Shown in pieces: positions 1 to 9,582 of a stretch of 64,000 nt of DNA. Each line of letters opens with the position of its first letter. Position 1 is the first letter of the stretch. The stretch comes from Prevotella sp. (GTDB lineage Bacteria; Bacteroidota; Bacteroidia; Bacteroidales; Bacteroidaceae). Both the position numbers and the translations under genes were made by a program. The notes beneath the pieces are model-generated. The model worked only from the letters and a program-made list of their open reading frames with translations. It had not been told where the DNA came from and made no database searches. Where the stretch lies: NCBI GenBank assembly GCA_017538105.1, contig JAFYJN010000032.1, positions 1-64,000 on the forward strand, given 5' to 3'.

Positions 1-1
1 C

Positions 2-982
2 GGTCAACGCCGTAAGAGCGGCGAGAGCTACCACCAACGGCTCGACCGTCTGAAGTCAAGGGCCACGGAAATAGAGTTGCGCATTCACCACGAGTTGATG
101 GACAGCGCACGTGTCATCGCCAGCACCCTTGTAGGAGCCGCCAACCGTCTGCTCGACGGCCAACGTTTCGGCACCCTGTTCATCGACGAAGCGGCACAGG
201 CCTTGGAGGCCGCCTGTTGGATACCCATTCGACGAGTGTCGCGGGTGGTCTTCGCCGGCGACCATTGCCAGTTGCCGCCCACGGTGAAGAGCATCGCCGC
301 ACTGAAAGGCGGTCTGGGCAAGACGCTCATGGAACGCATCGTGGAGAACAAGCCCGAGGTGGTGACACTTCTTCAGGTGCAATACCGCATGCGCGAAGAG
401 ATTATGCGTTTCTCGTCACAAGAGTTTTACCACGGCAAGGTGGCCACGGCCCCGCAGGTGAGCCACCGCAGCATCCTCGACTACGATGAAGCCATCACGT
501 GGATAGACACTTCCGACCGCGATTTTCACGAAGCCTTCGTGGGTGAGACCTTTGGACGCATCAACAAAGAAGAGGCGGAACTGACACTTGACACATTGGA
601 GCAATACTACGCTAAGATAGGCAAGCAACGCATCCTCGACGAGCGCATCGACGTGGGCATCATCTCTCCCTATCGTGCCCAAGTGCAGTACCTCAGACGG
701 CAGATACGCAAGAAGGAATTCTTCAAACCCTTCCGCCACCTCATCACTATCAACACCGTAGACGGGTTCCAAGGACAGGAACGCGACATCATCCTCATCT
801 CTCTTGTGCGGGCCAACGACGAGGGACAAATAGGGTTCCTCCGTGACCTACGACGCATGAATGTGGCCATCACCCGTGCACGCATGAAACTCATTATTCT
901 GGGCGATGCCCACACCATGACCCGCCACCCCTTCTACCGACGACTGTATGAGTATGTAGGGGCAGGAAACAGGGAAGATTAA
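2..982 (+). CDS. SF1 (UPF1/DNA2-like, AAA_12) helicase, 3' part
   Basis: The reading frame is already open at the window edge, so the N-terminus with Walker A lies upstream. The visible part holds the later superfamily-1 helicase motifs in the correct order: a Walker B box FIDEAAQA, motif III AGDHCQLPPT, motif IV QYRMRE, a SPYRAQV segment, motif V TVDGFQGQERD and motif VI MNVAITRAR, followed by the usual ILGD ending. DEAA with QLPP and VDGFQGQE are typical of the UPF1/IGHMBP2/DNA2-like branch, which unwinds nucleic acid using ATP. The bacterial members have no settled physiological role; repair or RNA handling are both possible. The stop codon lies inside an 8-base tandem repeat. Confidence 0.9.
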   Translation, partial: GQRRKSGESYHQRLDRLKSRATEIELRIHHELMDSARVIASTLVGAANRLLDGQRFGTLFIDEAAQALEAACWIPIRRVSRVVFAGDHCQLPPTVKSIAALKGGLGKTLMERIVENKPEVVTLLQVQYRMREEIMRFSSQEFYHGKVATAPQVSHRSILDYDEAITWIDTSDRDFHEAFVGETFGRINKEEAELTLDTLEQYYAKIGKQRILDERIDVGIISPYRAQVQYLRRQIRKKEFFKPFRHLITINTVDGFQGQERDIILISLVRANDEGQIGFLRDLRRMNVAITRARMKLIILGDAHTMTRHPFYRRLYEYVGAGNRED

Positions 983-1016
983 AAGATTAAAAAATTAAAA
1001 AATTAAAAGATTAAAG
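977..1016. repeat. 8-bp minisatellite, 5 units
   Basis: Five consecutive octamers: GATTAAAA, GATTAAAA, AATTAAAA, AATTAAAA, GATTAAAG. The first unit supplies the TAA stop codon of the helicase gene. A related but less regular tract occurs at 31850-31890. Confidence 0.8.
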
Positions 1017-1047
1017 GGGCAAGAGATATGCAGGGGCTATTGTCCAA

Positions 1048-1094
1048 ACTCCCAAACTCCTATACTCCCAAACTCCTATACTCCCAAACTCCCA
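1048..1094. repeat. 16-bp tandem repeat before a start codon
   Basis: About 2.9 copies of ACTCCCAAACTCCTAT. The tract is pyrimidine/A-rich with almost no G and ends shortly before the next ATG at 1121. Related AACTCC-rich tracts occur at 47,990-48,020, 54,780-54,830 and 63,630-63,660. Confidence 0.75.
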
Positions 1095-1120
1095 AGCTCA
1101 GAACACTAAACCCAACAACC

Positions 1121-1525
1121 ATGTTACAACAAGACTATATCATGCGGCTTATCCGCGAATTCATGGCTGCCCTGCAACGGTTCCTCCAAAAGAAAGAGGG
1201 TGAAGACAAACAGGAAGCCTTAAGAGACCTATATCGGCAGTATTTGGGCGAATATGAACTGTATCACATCACCACGATGGATGAGACGATGCAGTCGTTC
1301 GAACAGTTCCCCGTGGAACAACGCATCCACCGCATGGAGATGCTCGCCGAACTGTATTATGTGGAGGCCGACATGAAGTCGGAGCCCACACGTAGTGAGC
1401 TGCTTCGCCGCGCCCTGATGCTCTTCCGTTTTATCGACCAGCACAGCAAGGCCTACTCTTTCGACAGGGTGGAGAAAATGGACCAAATAATAAAAGAGCT
1501 CGGCAGTTCAGAGAAACCCGAGTAG
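1121..1525 (+). CDS. small helical cytoplasmic protein, DUF6483-like N-terminus
   Basis: A 134-residue protein without signal peptide or membrane segment, predicted largely helical and charged. I start it at 1121 (MLQQDYIMRL) because the longer open frame upstream only translates the low-complexity tandem repeat. The opening QDYIMRLIREFM resembles the N-terminus of the uncharacterised DUF6483 family (QDYIMRxI), but the rest is not clearly alike, so the link is tentative. It has no obvious operon partner and no known function. Confidence 0.7.
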   Translation: MLQQDYIMRLIREFMAALQRFLQKKEGEDKQEALRDLYRQYLGEYELYHITTMDETMQSFEQFPVEQRIHRMEMLAELYYVEADMKSEPTRSELLRRALMLFRFIDQHSKAYSFDRVEKMDQIIKELGSSEKPE

Positions 1526-1593
1526 CGCAAAAGCCACCAGCATTCCGAATCCAATGTGAACGCCGGGACAACCGACAACAATTTCCATGAAGA

Positions 1594-1625
1594 TTTGCTT
1601 TTCTCATGGAAAACATATACTTTTG
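1594..1625 (+). promoter_or_regulatory. Bacteroidetes-type promoter for the EndA-like nuclease
   Basis: TTTG at 1594-1597 and TACTTTTG at 1618-1625 are separated by 20 bases, matching the Bacteroidetes sigma-ABfr consensus (-33 TTTG, -7 TAnnTTTG). The ATG follows 22 bases after the -7 box. Confidence 0.75.
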
Positions 1626-1647
1626 CAACAATATAACTACTAACAAT

Positions 1648-4542
1648 ATGAAAACTAGAATTATTATCCTGTTCGTGATGCTGGCATCAGGCATCATCAG
1701 CATCTCAGCGCAGAGAGCATACAACCGCGACACTTATTACGGTTCCGCCAACGGAAAGACAGAACGCGAGTTGAAGACCGCTCTAGGAAACATCATCAAA
1801 AATCACACCACTCTCAGTTATAGTAGTCTGAACAATTATTACGGTCAGACCGACCTGCGCAGCGATGGCAAGATCTGGGATATGTATTCCGACAAGACCA
1901 ACTACACCATCGACGATGCCGGCTCGGGCACTGAGGGTGCCGGCTACAACAAGGAGCATTCCGTTCCCAAGAGTTGGTTTGACGGTGACTCGCCCATGTA
2001 TTCCGACATCATGCATGTCGTTCCCGTAGACAGTTGGGTGAACTCCATGCGTAGCAACCTGCCCTATGGTGAGACGAGCAACCCCACTAAAGGGTCGAAC
2101 AATATGTTCAGCAAAATAGGTCCCTGCGACAGCGGCATCGGTTACAGCGGCACCGTGTTCGAACCCAACAATGAATATAAGGGTGACTTCGCTCGTATCT
2201 ATTTCTACATGGTCACCTGCTACGAGTACAAGATCACGAGCAACTCATGGAGTGGTGGCATGTTCCAAAGTGGTGCCTACCCCGCATTCCAGGATTGGGC
2301 TTTGCAGATGTTGCTCCGTTGGTCGCAAGAAGACCCCGTGAGCCAGAAAGAGATAGACCGCAACAATGCCGTCTATCAGGTGCAAGGGAACCGCAACCCC
2401 TACGTTGACTTTCCCGGCTTAGAGCAATTGGTATGGGGTGACAAGACCGATGTAGCATTCTACAGCAATAACTATACAAGCGGCACCGTGGAATTGGTAG
2501 CCACACCAACCATCTATCCCACTTCGGGTACCTATATTGGCGAGCAGACCGTCACCATTACATGTAGCACTGGAGGAGCCATTATCCACTATACCACCGA
2601 CGGCACGACACCCACGGCAGAAAGCAATGTGTACGACGCACCGTTCACCTTGAGCGAGAGCACTGTCGTCAAGGCCATCGCCATTCTCGGTGATGACAGC
2701 AGTCGCATCGCCTCCGTGGTCATCACCATCAAGGACGGTGGTAGTGAGATTGCAGAAGGCACAATCTGGTCGGAAGATTTCACGGGCTATCCCGCAGGAA
2801 CCAATGTTGCTGACGTGGTGAACGTTGCCGCCGTATATTCCTCCGGCGACAATGGTCAATATACAAAATTGTATGGTGAAAACAATGCCGGTGGCGAGAC
2901 TCCAGAACTGCTCGTTCCAAAAAGCGACCGCAATTCCTATTTCCAGACCGTGGTCAGTCTCGGTGGCGCAAATGGCAACCTCACCCTTTCCTTCAACGCC
3001 AACAACAAGAATCTTACCCTGACAACGACCACCGAGGGTGTGACCATCGGGAACTTCACATATGATTCCACCAACAAGAAATATACCTTCCCCATCACGG
3101 TGGCTGCAGGTGTTAGTACGATGACACTGAAGTTCGAGACAACCAACAATAGTAATACCCGCGTTGACAACTTCCTCTTGGTGGCACCTGTGGGACAAGA
3201 ACTGATACCTGTTGAGTTAGCATTCAGCAGCACTGAGGCCACTGCCACATTGGGCGAAGACTTCACAGAGCCCACACTGATCATCACGCCGAGCGATGCC
3301 AACATAGATGTCATCTACAGCAGTGACAACACCGATGTGGCCACTGTGAATGCCACGACTGGCAAGGTGACGCTTGTGGGCGAAGGAGCGGCAAATATTA
3401 TCGCCTCGTTCGAGGGCGACGAGACCTACATGGAGGCTGAAGACGCCGCTTACCTGCTCACCGTGAGCAACGGACAGACGACACCCGTCACAGGCGAAGG
3501 CATCTTTGCGAAAATCAGCAGCACCGAAGACTTGGAGACTGACAAGAACTACCTATTGGTGTATGAAGCCACACCCGTAGCCTATGCTGGATATGACAAC
3601 TCATGGGGCCTGTCCACCAGTGTGACTATCAGCAACGGCACCATTGACATGAACGATGATGCCAACGCAGGAGCCCATGTGCTCGTTTTGCAGCAAACGA
3701 GCGACGGCAACTGGACCATCAAGGACGGCAATTTCTACTTGGCACTTACCCAAGACAAGAACACCCTTGCCACACAGACCTCTGCTACAGCAGCGGGAAC
3801 AAAATGGACGATTTCATTTACCAATGGTCAAGCCTATATCAAGAATGTGGAACATCCCGACTATTACCTGCAATACAATAGTGATAACACTTATCTGAAA
3901 TTCCGCTGCTATAAGGGCACACAGAAATACCCCGCCCTCTATAAAGAGCAGGAAACCAAAGAGGTGACACTCACCATCAGTAGTGTTGGCGTAGCCACCT
4001 TCTCCAGTACCTACGACCTGACTTTCAAAAACATCACGGGCATGAAGGCATATATAGCCAGCGGTTTCAACCCGGAAACGGGCAGGTTGGTACTTACACG
4101 GGCAGAAGAGGTGCCCGCGGGAACGGGACTCTATGTCAAAGGCACGCCTGGCACATACACCATACCTATTCAGGAAACGGAGATGCTCTATATGAATTTC
4201 CTCGTGGGCGTGACTGAAGACACTAATGTGTCTCCCTCCACAGACACCCACACCAACTTCATCCTCGCCAACGGATCATATGGTTTAGGTTTTTACCCAT
4301 TGTCACAAGCTGGCACCATCACCGCCGGCAAAGCCTACTTGGCGATACCCAAGAGTTCCGTTAATGCATCGGCAAACTACATCGGCATTGAGTTCGAGGA
4401 TGAAACGACTTCGTCAATTACAAATGATGAATTACGTATGACGAATGATGGCGTTTGGTACACGCTTGACGGCAGGAAGCTGAATGGCGAGCCGACACAG
4501 AAAGGTGTGTATGTCGTGAATGGAAAGAAGGTGGTGAAGTAA
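1648..4542 (+). CDS. exported endonuclease I (EndA/NucM-type) with chitobiase-C and Big2-like domains
   Basis: A 964-residue secreted nuclease. I start it at 1648 because this Met opens a clean signal peptide (MKTRIIILFVMLASGIISISAQ); the longer frame includes the -7 promoter box. Residues about 20-270 are an endonuclease I domain: NKEHSVPKSWF puts Glu103/His104 where the Vvn-type HNH-like active site has its Glu-His pair, followed by IMHVVPVDSWVNSMRSNLPYG (His123) and NRNPYVDFPGLEQLVWG. Residues about 285-363 match the chitobiase/beta-hexosaminidase C-terminal fold (IHYTTDGTTPT). About 523-606 look like a Big2 domain. The last 28 residues form the YTLDGRK...VYVVNGKKVVK sorting-type tail. Likely an extracellular or surface nuclease for scavenging nucleic acid. 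Confidence 0.9.
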   Translation: MKTRIIILFVMLASGIISISAQRAYNRDTYYGSANGKTERELKTALGNIIKNHTTLSYSSLNNYYGQTDLRSDGKIWDMYSDKTNYTIDDAGSGTEGAGYNKEHSVPKSWFDGDSPMYSDIMHVVPVDSWVNSMRSNLPYGETSNPTKGSNNMFSKIGPCDSGIGYSGTVFEPNNEYKGDFARIYFYMVTCYEYKITSNSWSGGMFQSGAYPAFQDWALQMLLRWSQEDPVSQKEIDRNNAVYQVQGNRNPYVDFPGLEQLVWGDKTDVAFYSNNYTSGTVELVATPTIYPTSGTYIGEQTVTITCSTGGAIIHYTTDGTTPTAESNVYDAPFTLSESTVVKAIAILGDDSSRIASVVITIKDGGSEIAEGTIWSEDFTGYPAGTNVADVVNVAAVYSSGDNGQYTKLYGENNAGGETPELLVPKSDRNSYFQTVVSLGGANGNLTLSFNANNKNLTLTTTTEGVTIGNFTYDSTNKKYTFPITVAAGVSTMTLKFETTNNSNTRVDNFLLVAPVGQELIPVELAFSSTEATATLGEDFTEPTLIITPSDANIDVIYSSDNTDVATVNATTGKVTLVGEGAANIIASFEGDETYMEAEDAAYLLTVSNGQTTPVTGEGIFAKISSTEDLETDKNYLLVYEATPVAYAGYDNSWGLSTSVTISNGTIDMNDDANAGAHVLVLQQTSDGNWTIKDGNFYLALTQDKNTLATQTSATAAGTKWTISFTNGQAYIKNVEHPDYYLQYNSDNTYLKFRCYKGTQKYPALYKEQETKEVTLTISSVGVATFSSTYDLTFKNITGMKAYIASGFNPETGRLVLTRAEEVPAGTGLYVKGTPGTYTIPIQETEMLYMNFLVGVTEDTNVSPSTDTHTNFILANGSYGLGFYPLSQAGTITAGKAYLAIPKSSVNASANYIGIEFEDETTSSITNDELRMTNDGVWYTLDGRKLNGEPTQKGVYVVNGKKVVK

Positions 4543-4574
4543 TAGCATCAAGGAGTTTAGGAGTTTAGGAGTTA

Positions 4575-4687
4575 AGGAGTTTAGAAGTTAAGCCAAAAGC
4601 AAAAGGTGTAAAAGAGTTCATGGACTGAGTTTAGGAGTTTAGAAGTTAAGCCAAATGCAAAAGGTGTAAAAGACTTCATGCTCTGAG
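4575..4687. repeat. 55-bp direct repeat, two copies
   Basis: Copies at 4575-4629 and 4633-4687 begin AGGAGTTTAGAAGTTAAGCC and end CTGAG, with only a few mismatches. They sit between the nuclease stop codon and the terminator. The GAGTTTAG/GAAGTTAAG core is the complement of the AACTCC/TTAACTTC tracts seen in other spacers. Confidence 0.8.
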
Positions 4688-4698
4688 CAAGAACCAGA

Positions 4699-4732
4699 AA
4701 ACGGGGGATGCAATGAATTGCATCCCCCGTTT
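4699..4732. terminator. bidirectional intrinsic terminator
   Basis: A perfect 15-bp stem (AAACGGGGGATGCAA and its complement) closes on a TGAA tetraloop. A runs on the left and T runs on the right make it usable on both strands, fitting its place between two convergent genes. Confidence 0.85.
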
Positions 4733-4752
4733 GATATAGGACTAAGTGATGA

Positions 4753-7700
4753 TTACTTCACCAGCACTTTCTTGCCATTGATTACATAGATACCTCTCAG
4801 TCCGTCGAGGCTCTTGGCCTGGCTGCGTACCAGCTTGCCATCGATGGAGTAGATATCTACGGGCTGACCGTTGACAGAAATCTGCTCAATACCCGTTGCC
4901 ACGGTAACAGTGGTCGTGACAGGTTTCGACTCCGTACCACCATAGACAGCAGTCACAGACACAGTATGTTCACCAGCATCCACTGCGTCGGGATCAATCG
5001 TGTAACTAACCTCATCGCCATCAGCGGTACCAATCAGCTCACCATCGAGGTAGATGTTGTAAGAGTCAACACTTCCGCCACCAACCAAGTAGGTGATATC
5101 GTCAACCACGAGTATAAACATATCGGTCACATTGAAGTGACGGATAGCGACATAGCCATTAGCACCAGCAAAGGAACTCAGGTCTGCCGAGTACTCTGTC
5201 ATATCACCAGTAGCAGTGAATTCTTCAGAAACTTGGGTGTAGGAATCAAGATCAGCGGGATCGCCAGTAGTAGCAAATACAGCGAATTTCTCTGCTGCCC
5301 AGCTGGCATCCTGACCGACAGCCCAGAAAGTGAAGTTTCCATTGAGAATGGCCTGCGGAGAAATAAGCCAGTTGTCAGGATTCACAGCTCCAACATTATT
5401 GACATAACTCTCTGAATATACGCAACCTTCACCGCTGTGAGTAGACAGTCTATTGGTTTCACCGTTAATTTGGTGTGTCCAGTTGTAACCGTCACCATCG
5501 TTATCTACAGCCGTCCAGCCACCCATATCTTCCTCGAAGTCTTCGGTCACTTCCTCGCTGCTACCTGTAGCAGGAGCGGCCCAGCTAACGTCGATACCAC
5601 CCGTTTCATTTTCAACGGCGGCCAAATCGGTCGGACCCTGGCTAGAAGACTCAACGATGCTGATAATCGTCTCGGCCACGTTGTCATCGGGAAGCAACTC
5701 GTTCTCAAAGTCCACTTCAACCTTGATGGTCACATCGGCAGCCTCGTCGAAGATGGTGGTAGCCAACTCAGCTGTGAACTCCTTCGTCTTGAACGGAGCG
5801 AGCTCCTCGCTAACAGTCTGGTTCAATAGTTCTTTCTCGCCAGCCTTGATGGTCACGGTATAGCCAGAAGCGGCAAATTCACCTTCGTTCTTCACAGTGG
5901 CGGTGATGGCGGCAGTCTTACCAGCGGTCACCGTCTTCGGAGCATTGACAGCAGCCGAGAGATTGTACTCATAAAGGTCGGCAATGCGGATATTGTCAAT
6001 GTACAACAGATCTCCATAGTCGTAAATATATTCCCAAGTGCTCCAGTCGATATCAACGACGGTCGCGTTCACAAAGTTGGCACTCAGACCAATCTGAGCA
6101 TAACGTCCATCCCTGAGCGATGAGAGCGGCACCTTAACAGTGGTGTATTCACTGGTCACAGGCACGGTCTGCACATCGGTCATTTCAGCACCGTCAACAG
6201 AGCCTTTCACTTTCATAGAAGTGATGCCAGTACCCTTCACGTCGAAGAGCAATGTGGGATTTCCAGCGGACTTAAGATTCAGTTTACCAGAATCGAAACT
6301 AACCTCACCAGCCTCCTCAACAAACATCATAAGGGCCACGCCGTCGCCGTCGGTAGCGTCTTCAGAGACATTGAGTTCAGCATCGGAGGTCCAGAAGTAA
6401 TGTAACGAACTACCAGTAAAGCCTTCTACAAGAGGCAGTTCATAAGGAGCACCCACGAGCAATGCGGCAGCATAGATATCTTCACACTCACCAGTAGCGT
6501 TGGAGGTCTGCAAGCCCCAGTACTCATAGCCCTGTTCACCTTCGTCGGTGTTGTAGGGAACATCGAAAGAGTCGCCATCGCGCACGGTGCCGATGACCTC
6601 ATCAAGCACGAGTTGGCTACCAAAAATGGTTTCCTCAATCTTGGTACTCCAAACATTGTAGTCCACCTCGGCGGGGTTCACATAGCCACCATTGACACCT
6701 ACGTTGCCAACCTTGTCCCAAGTAAGGCCTACGGTGGTCACGTTGTCTGTAGCGGCAAAGTTCTCGGCAGCAACAGGAATGTCCTGACCAATGAATACGC
6801 TCGCCTTCTCGCTCTTCACTCCAATGCCAGAAACATTGTAAGGAATGGCCTGATAGGTATAGGTACCAGCGGCAGGCACATTGTCGGTGAAGGTCACCGT
6901 AGCACCGGGAGCCACATCCTCAAAGGTCTTGACCACCTCTTCGTCGCGGTACACCTCAATCTTAGTCAGGTTTTCAGTCAGCGCGGAGCCGTCGACAGCC
7001 GTTGTAGGAGCTGTTACCGACACTTCTGCTGTCAAAGCACCCAGTGCATCGGGAACAACCTCGAGCTGAGCGATGGCAGGAGCGGTGGGTTCGGCACCCA
7101 AGTCAATCGTCAGTTTGTTCACATACAGTTTATACTTGTCGGCATCACTGATGGCATGGATGGCAACATAATAAATACCGTCTTCTTCGACAGAGAATGA
7201 ACTCTCAAAGTCTTCAGCCGTTGTGGCTGTCACGTCTTGAGGACTCATGATGGTGGTGTTCAAACCTGCCACAGTGGCCTCCTTGCCCAGTTTCACCTCG
7301 AACCGTTCTGGATAAGAGGTACTGGCGGCGGCGGCGTTCACAATGAGGTCGTAATTCTTTCCCTTGTAGAGTCGAATAGCAGATGTAACAAGATAATCAT
7401 CGGCTGCACTGCTACTGTTATATGAATAATAAGTACTACCGCTAAACTGCCATGTCTTACCGTCGGCATTGGCATCGATAATACTGAAGAGATCAAGACA
7501 ACCTTCTTTAGTCAGGTCAGCGGTATAGGGAACTTCGATAATGCCCGAGATGCTCACGGTCACTTCCTCGCTCTTCGCACCTTCACCAGCAGCGTTGGTA
7601 GCAACCACCTGATAGGTGTGTTTGCCAATGCTCAGGCCTGTTTCGTTGTTGTCAACGAAGGTCTGTGCTGAACCGGGAGCCACATCGTTAAGAGTGGTGA

Positions 7701-9186
7701 TGACTGCACCGTCGCGGAGGATGTCAATGGAGAGGTTGTCCGTCAGGGCTTCGCCGACAGCGGTCGTGGAAGGTGCCGTAAAGGTGATGGTGGCCTCTAC
7801 CACATTATCTGTAGGAGTAACCGTCAGGTCAGTGACTGCTGCGGGAACGTCAGGATTGGATTCCTCGATAATGAAATTATCTACAATAAGGTAATACATA
7901 TCCTTATCGGAGATGGCATGGATACCGAAATAGTAATTGCCCGACTCCGTAACCGTCACGGCAATGTTCTGTATTGTCTGCAACGCATCCCAATTCACAT
8001 CCGTCGAGGCGATGACACCAGTAGTCATGGCAGCGGCCGTAGCAGCATTACCCATCTTCATCTCCACACGCTCTGGATATTTGGTCATCTGGCATCGAGT
8101 ATCGATAGCAACGCGATAGGTCTTACCAGCCTCAAGCTTGATGGCCGGAGAAATCAGCCAGTCGTCACCATCGGCACTGCCGTTATAGGTATAGTAAGCA
8201 TATCCGTTGGTATTGTACGACCACGTCTTGCCATCGTCATTGGCATCGATAATGGTAAACGCGGCCTGCTCGCTGGCATCACCAAAGCCATTGCTGTAGG
8301 GCACATCGGCCTCAGTAACTACACTGAAAGGAGTCCATACCGTCTCAGCATCACCGACACCAAGCCAAGAGTCATCATCATCCCAGAAAACACCCATAAA
8401 ATAAGATTCACCATCCTCTGACCAAAGAGTGGTTCCCTGCAAGGAAATGGTATTGTCTACGACAGTGAACGTGAAGGCATCAGCATGCTCATCAGCAGCC
8501 GATGGAGTTCCAGATGAAAATTTACCCCAACGCAGACTCACAGTTGTAAAATACTCGGAACTTTCATAATACAACGGTTGGTTGGCGGGTATAGTAATGG
8601 TGTTACCCGATTTAGTACCTTTCACCCAAGCACCTGTTTCCAAAAATGAGATGATGTCCTTGACGTAAACTGTACCGTCGCTGCACTCAACAATCTCCAC
8701 AGAACCCGATTGGGTACTTACATAATAATACCCACCAGAAGCGTAATAACCTTCACCAGAACGGGTATAGGTCTTTGATTCGCCCTCGGCAGGAGTAATG
8801 ATAATACCATGTTCATCCGTCACTTCTCCTTCAGCGGCACCGGCCTTGCGCGGCGTACGGCCCGTAGAAGTGATGTTCACGTTACGCATGTTCTGTCCCT
8901 TGAGCGAAACAGCCTTGCCTGTTGTGCCCACAGGTATTCTCTCCGGACGGGCTTGTGCTTGGGCAGAGACCTGTTCAGCCTGTGACGCTTCACGGAAGGA
9001 GATACCCTCCTGCGTGTCAGCGGCTTTCAACTGAGCTGCCTTCACAGCTTCGGCCGATTTTAAGGTCAGGCGCTGAGGAGTCTCAATCTTCTTCGTAGTC
9101 GCTTTTTTCTGAAGCGTCTGCGCCTGAACCGGTACAGCGAGCACTAAGGCCGCCAATACCAAAAAGTTCGTAATTGTTTTTCTCAT
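4753..9186 (-). CDS. large exported multidomain protein (choice-of-anchor J, fibronectin-III-like, CARDB-like)
   Basis: A 1477-residue exported protein with a clear signal peptide (MRKTITNFLVLAALVLAVPVQAQ). The middle carries repeated choice-of-anchor/MAM-like jelly-roll modules, recognisable by IIDANDDGKTWSYN and IIDANADGKTWQFS and by the DDWLISPA and DNWLISPQ strands. These alternate with fibronectin-III-like units containing TFVDNNETGLSIGKHTYQV and TFTDNVPAAGTYTYQA. A CARDB-like segment (TVKNEGEFAASGYTV) follows. The C-terminus YSIDGKLVR...GIYVINGKKVLVK is a sorting-type tail. No catalytic motif is visible. The architecture suggests a surface adhesin or glycan/protein-binding scaffold, but the ligand cannot be read from sequence. 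Confidence 0.85.
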   Translation of the reverse strand: MRKTITNFLVLAALVLAVPVQAQTLQKKATTKKIETPQRLTLKSAEAVKAAQLKAADTQEGISFREASQAEQVSAQAQARPERIPVGTTGKAVSLKGQNMRNVNITSTGRTPRKAGAAEGEVTDEHGIIITPAEGESKTYTRSGEGYYASGGYYYVSTQSGSVEIVECSDGTVYVKDIISFLETGAWVKGTKSGNTITIPANQPLYYESSEYFTTVSLRWGKFSSGTPSAADEHADAFTFTVVDNTISLQGTTLWSEDGESYFMGVFWDDDDSWLGVGDAETVWTPFSVVTEADVPYSNGFGDASEQAAFTIIDANDDGKTWSYNTNGYAYYTYNGSADGDDWLISPAIKLEAGKTYRVAIDTRCQMTKYPERVEMKMGNAATAAAMTTGVIASTDVNWDALQTIQNIAVTVTESGNYYFGIHAISDKDMYYLIVDNFIIEESNPDVPAAVTDLTVTPTDNVVEATITFTAPSTTAVGEALTDNLSIDILRDGAVITTLNDVAPGSAQTFVDNNETGLSIGKHTYQVVATNAAGEGAKSEEVTVSISGIIEVPYTADLTKEGCLDLFSIIDANADGKTWQFSGSTYYSYNSSSAADDYLVTSAIRLYKGKNYDLIVNAAAASTSYPERFEVKLGKEATVAGLNTTIMSPQDVTATTAEDFESSFSVEEDGIYYVAIHAISDADKYKLYVNKLTIDLGAEPTAPAIAQLEVVPDALGALTAEVSVTAPTTAVDGSALTENLTKIEVYRDEEVVKTFEDVAPGATVTFTDNVPAAGTYTYQAIPYNVSGIGVKSEKASVFIGQDIPVAAENFAATDNVTTVGLTWDKVGNVGVNGGYVNPAEVDYNVWSTKIEETIFGSQLVLDEVIGTVRDGDSFDVPYNTDEGEQGYEYWGLQTSNATGECEDIYAAALLVGAPYELPLVEGFTGSSLHYFWTSDAELNVSEDATDGDGVALMMFVEEAGEVSFDSGKLNLKSAGNPTLLFDVKGTGITSMKVKGSVDGAEMTDVQTVPVTSEYTTVKVPLSSLRDGRYAQIGLSANFVNATVVDIDWSTWEYIYDYGDLLYIDNIRIADLYEYNLSAAVNAPKTVTAGKTAAITATVKNEGEFAASGYTVTIKAGEKELLNQTVSEELAPFKTKEFTAELATTIFDEAADVTIKVEVDFENELLPDDNVAETIISIVESSSQGPTDLAAVENETGGIDVSWAAPATGSSEEVTEDFEEDMGGWTAVDNDGDGYNWTHQINGETNRLSTHSGEGCVYSESYVNNVGAVNPDNWLISPQAILNGNFTFWAVGQDASWAAEKFAVFATTGDPADLDSYTQVSEEFTATGDMTEYSADLSSFAGANGYVAIRHFNVTDMFILVVDDITYLVGGGSVDSYNIYLDGELIGTADGDEVSYTIDPDAVDAGEHTVSVTAVYGGTESKPVTTTVTVATGIEQISVNGQPVDIYSIDGKLVRSQAKSLDGLRGIYVINGKKVLVK

Positions 9187-9219
9187 ATAAGATAATTTAT
9201 GTTAGATAATAAAAAAAGA

Positions 9220-9227
9220 CAAAACTA
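9220..9227 (-). promoter_or_regulatory. -7 box for the large exported protein
   Basis: CAAAACTA reads TAGTTTTG on the minus strand, matching TAnnTTTG, 33 bases before the ATG at 9186. No convincing TTTG lies at the expected -33 distance. Confidence 0.45.
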
Positions 9228-9290
9228 TTTTTGACCTGCATCACGCAGGGAAAATGGAGGTCTCATGACATAAGAGAGAGGAAGATGGTA

Positions 9291-9304
9291 AGGTGTAAAC
9301 ACCT
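9291..9304. promoter_or_regulatory. inverted repeat between divergent genes, possible operator
   Basis: AGGTGT-AA-ACACCT is a perfect 6+6 inverted repeat in the 396-base spacer between the divergent genes at 9186 and 9583. A second short palindrome, CCTGC-atcac-GCAGG, lies at 9235-9249. Either could bind a regulator, but there is no direct evidence. The rest of the spacer is A+T-rich with no gene. Confidence 0.35.
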
Positions 9305-9487
9305 GAAAAACACATCTAACTAACTAAAAATCAATCATCAAGTGACACCTTTTATAAATATGGATATTGTTATTTGTTGCAAATATTCAGCAAAATTACA
9401 CGTTTTATACGAAATTACAAAATTTTCGGTGTTTTTTTTAATAATTCATTCTTTTGGGGGCGAAATGAAAAAAAAACGTATTTTCAT

Positions 9488-9518
9488 TTTGTACTTCGCC
9501 ATCCATGTAGTAATTTTG
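9488..9518 (+). promoter_or_regulatory. Bacteroidetes-type promoter for the C10 protease
   Basis: TTTG at 9488-9491 and TAATTTTG at 9511-9518 are separated by 19 bases, within the Bacteroidetes consensus spacing. The start codon lies 64 bases downstream. Confidence 0.75.
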
Positions 9519-9582
9519 CAACGAAAATCAATATAAATACATTAACAGGAAGGAAAAAACATCTTTTCTTTCCCTATTAATC

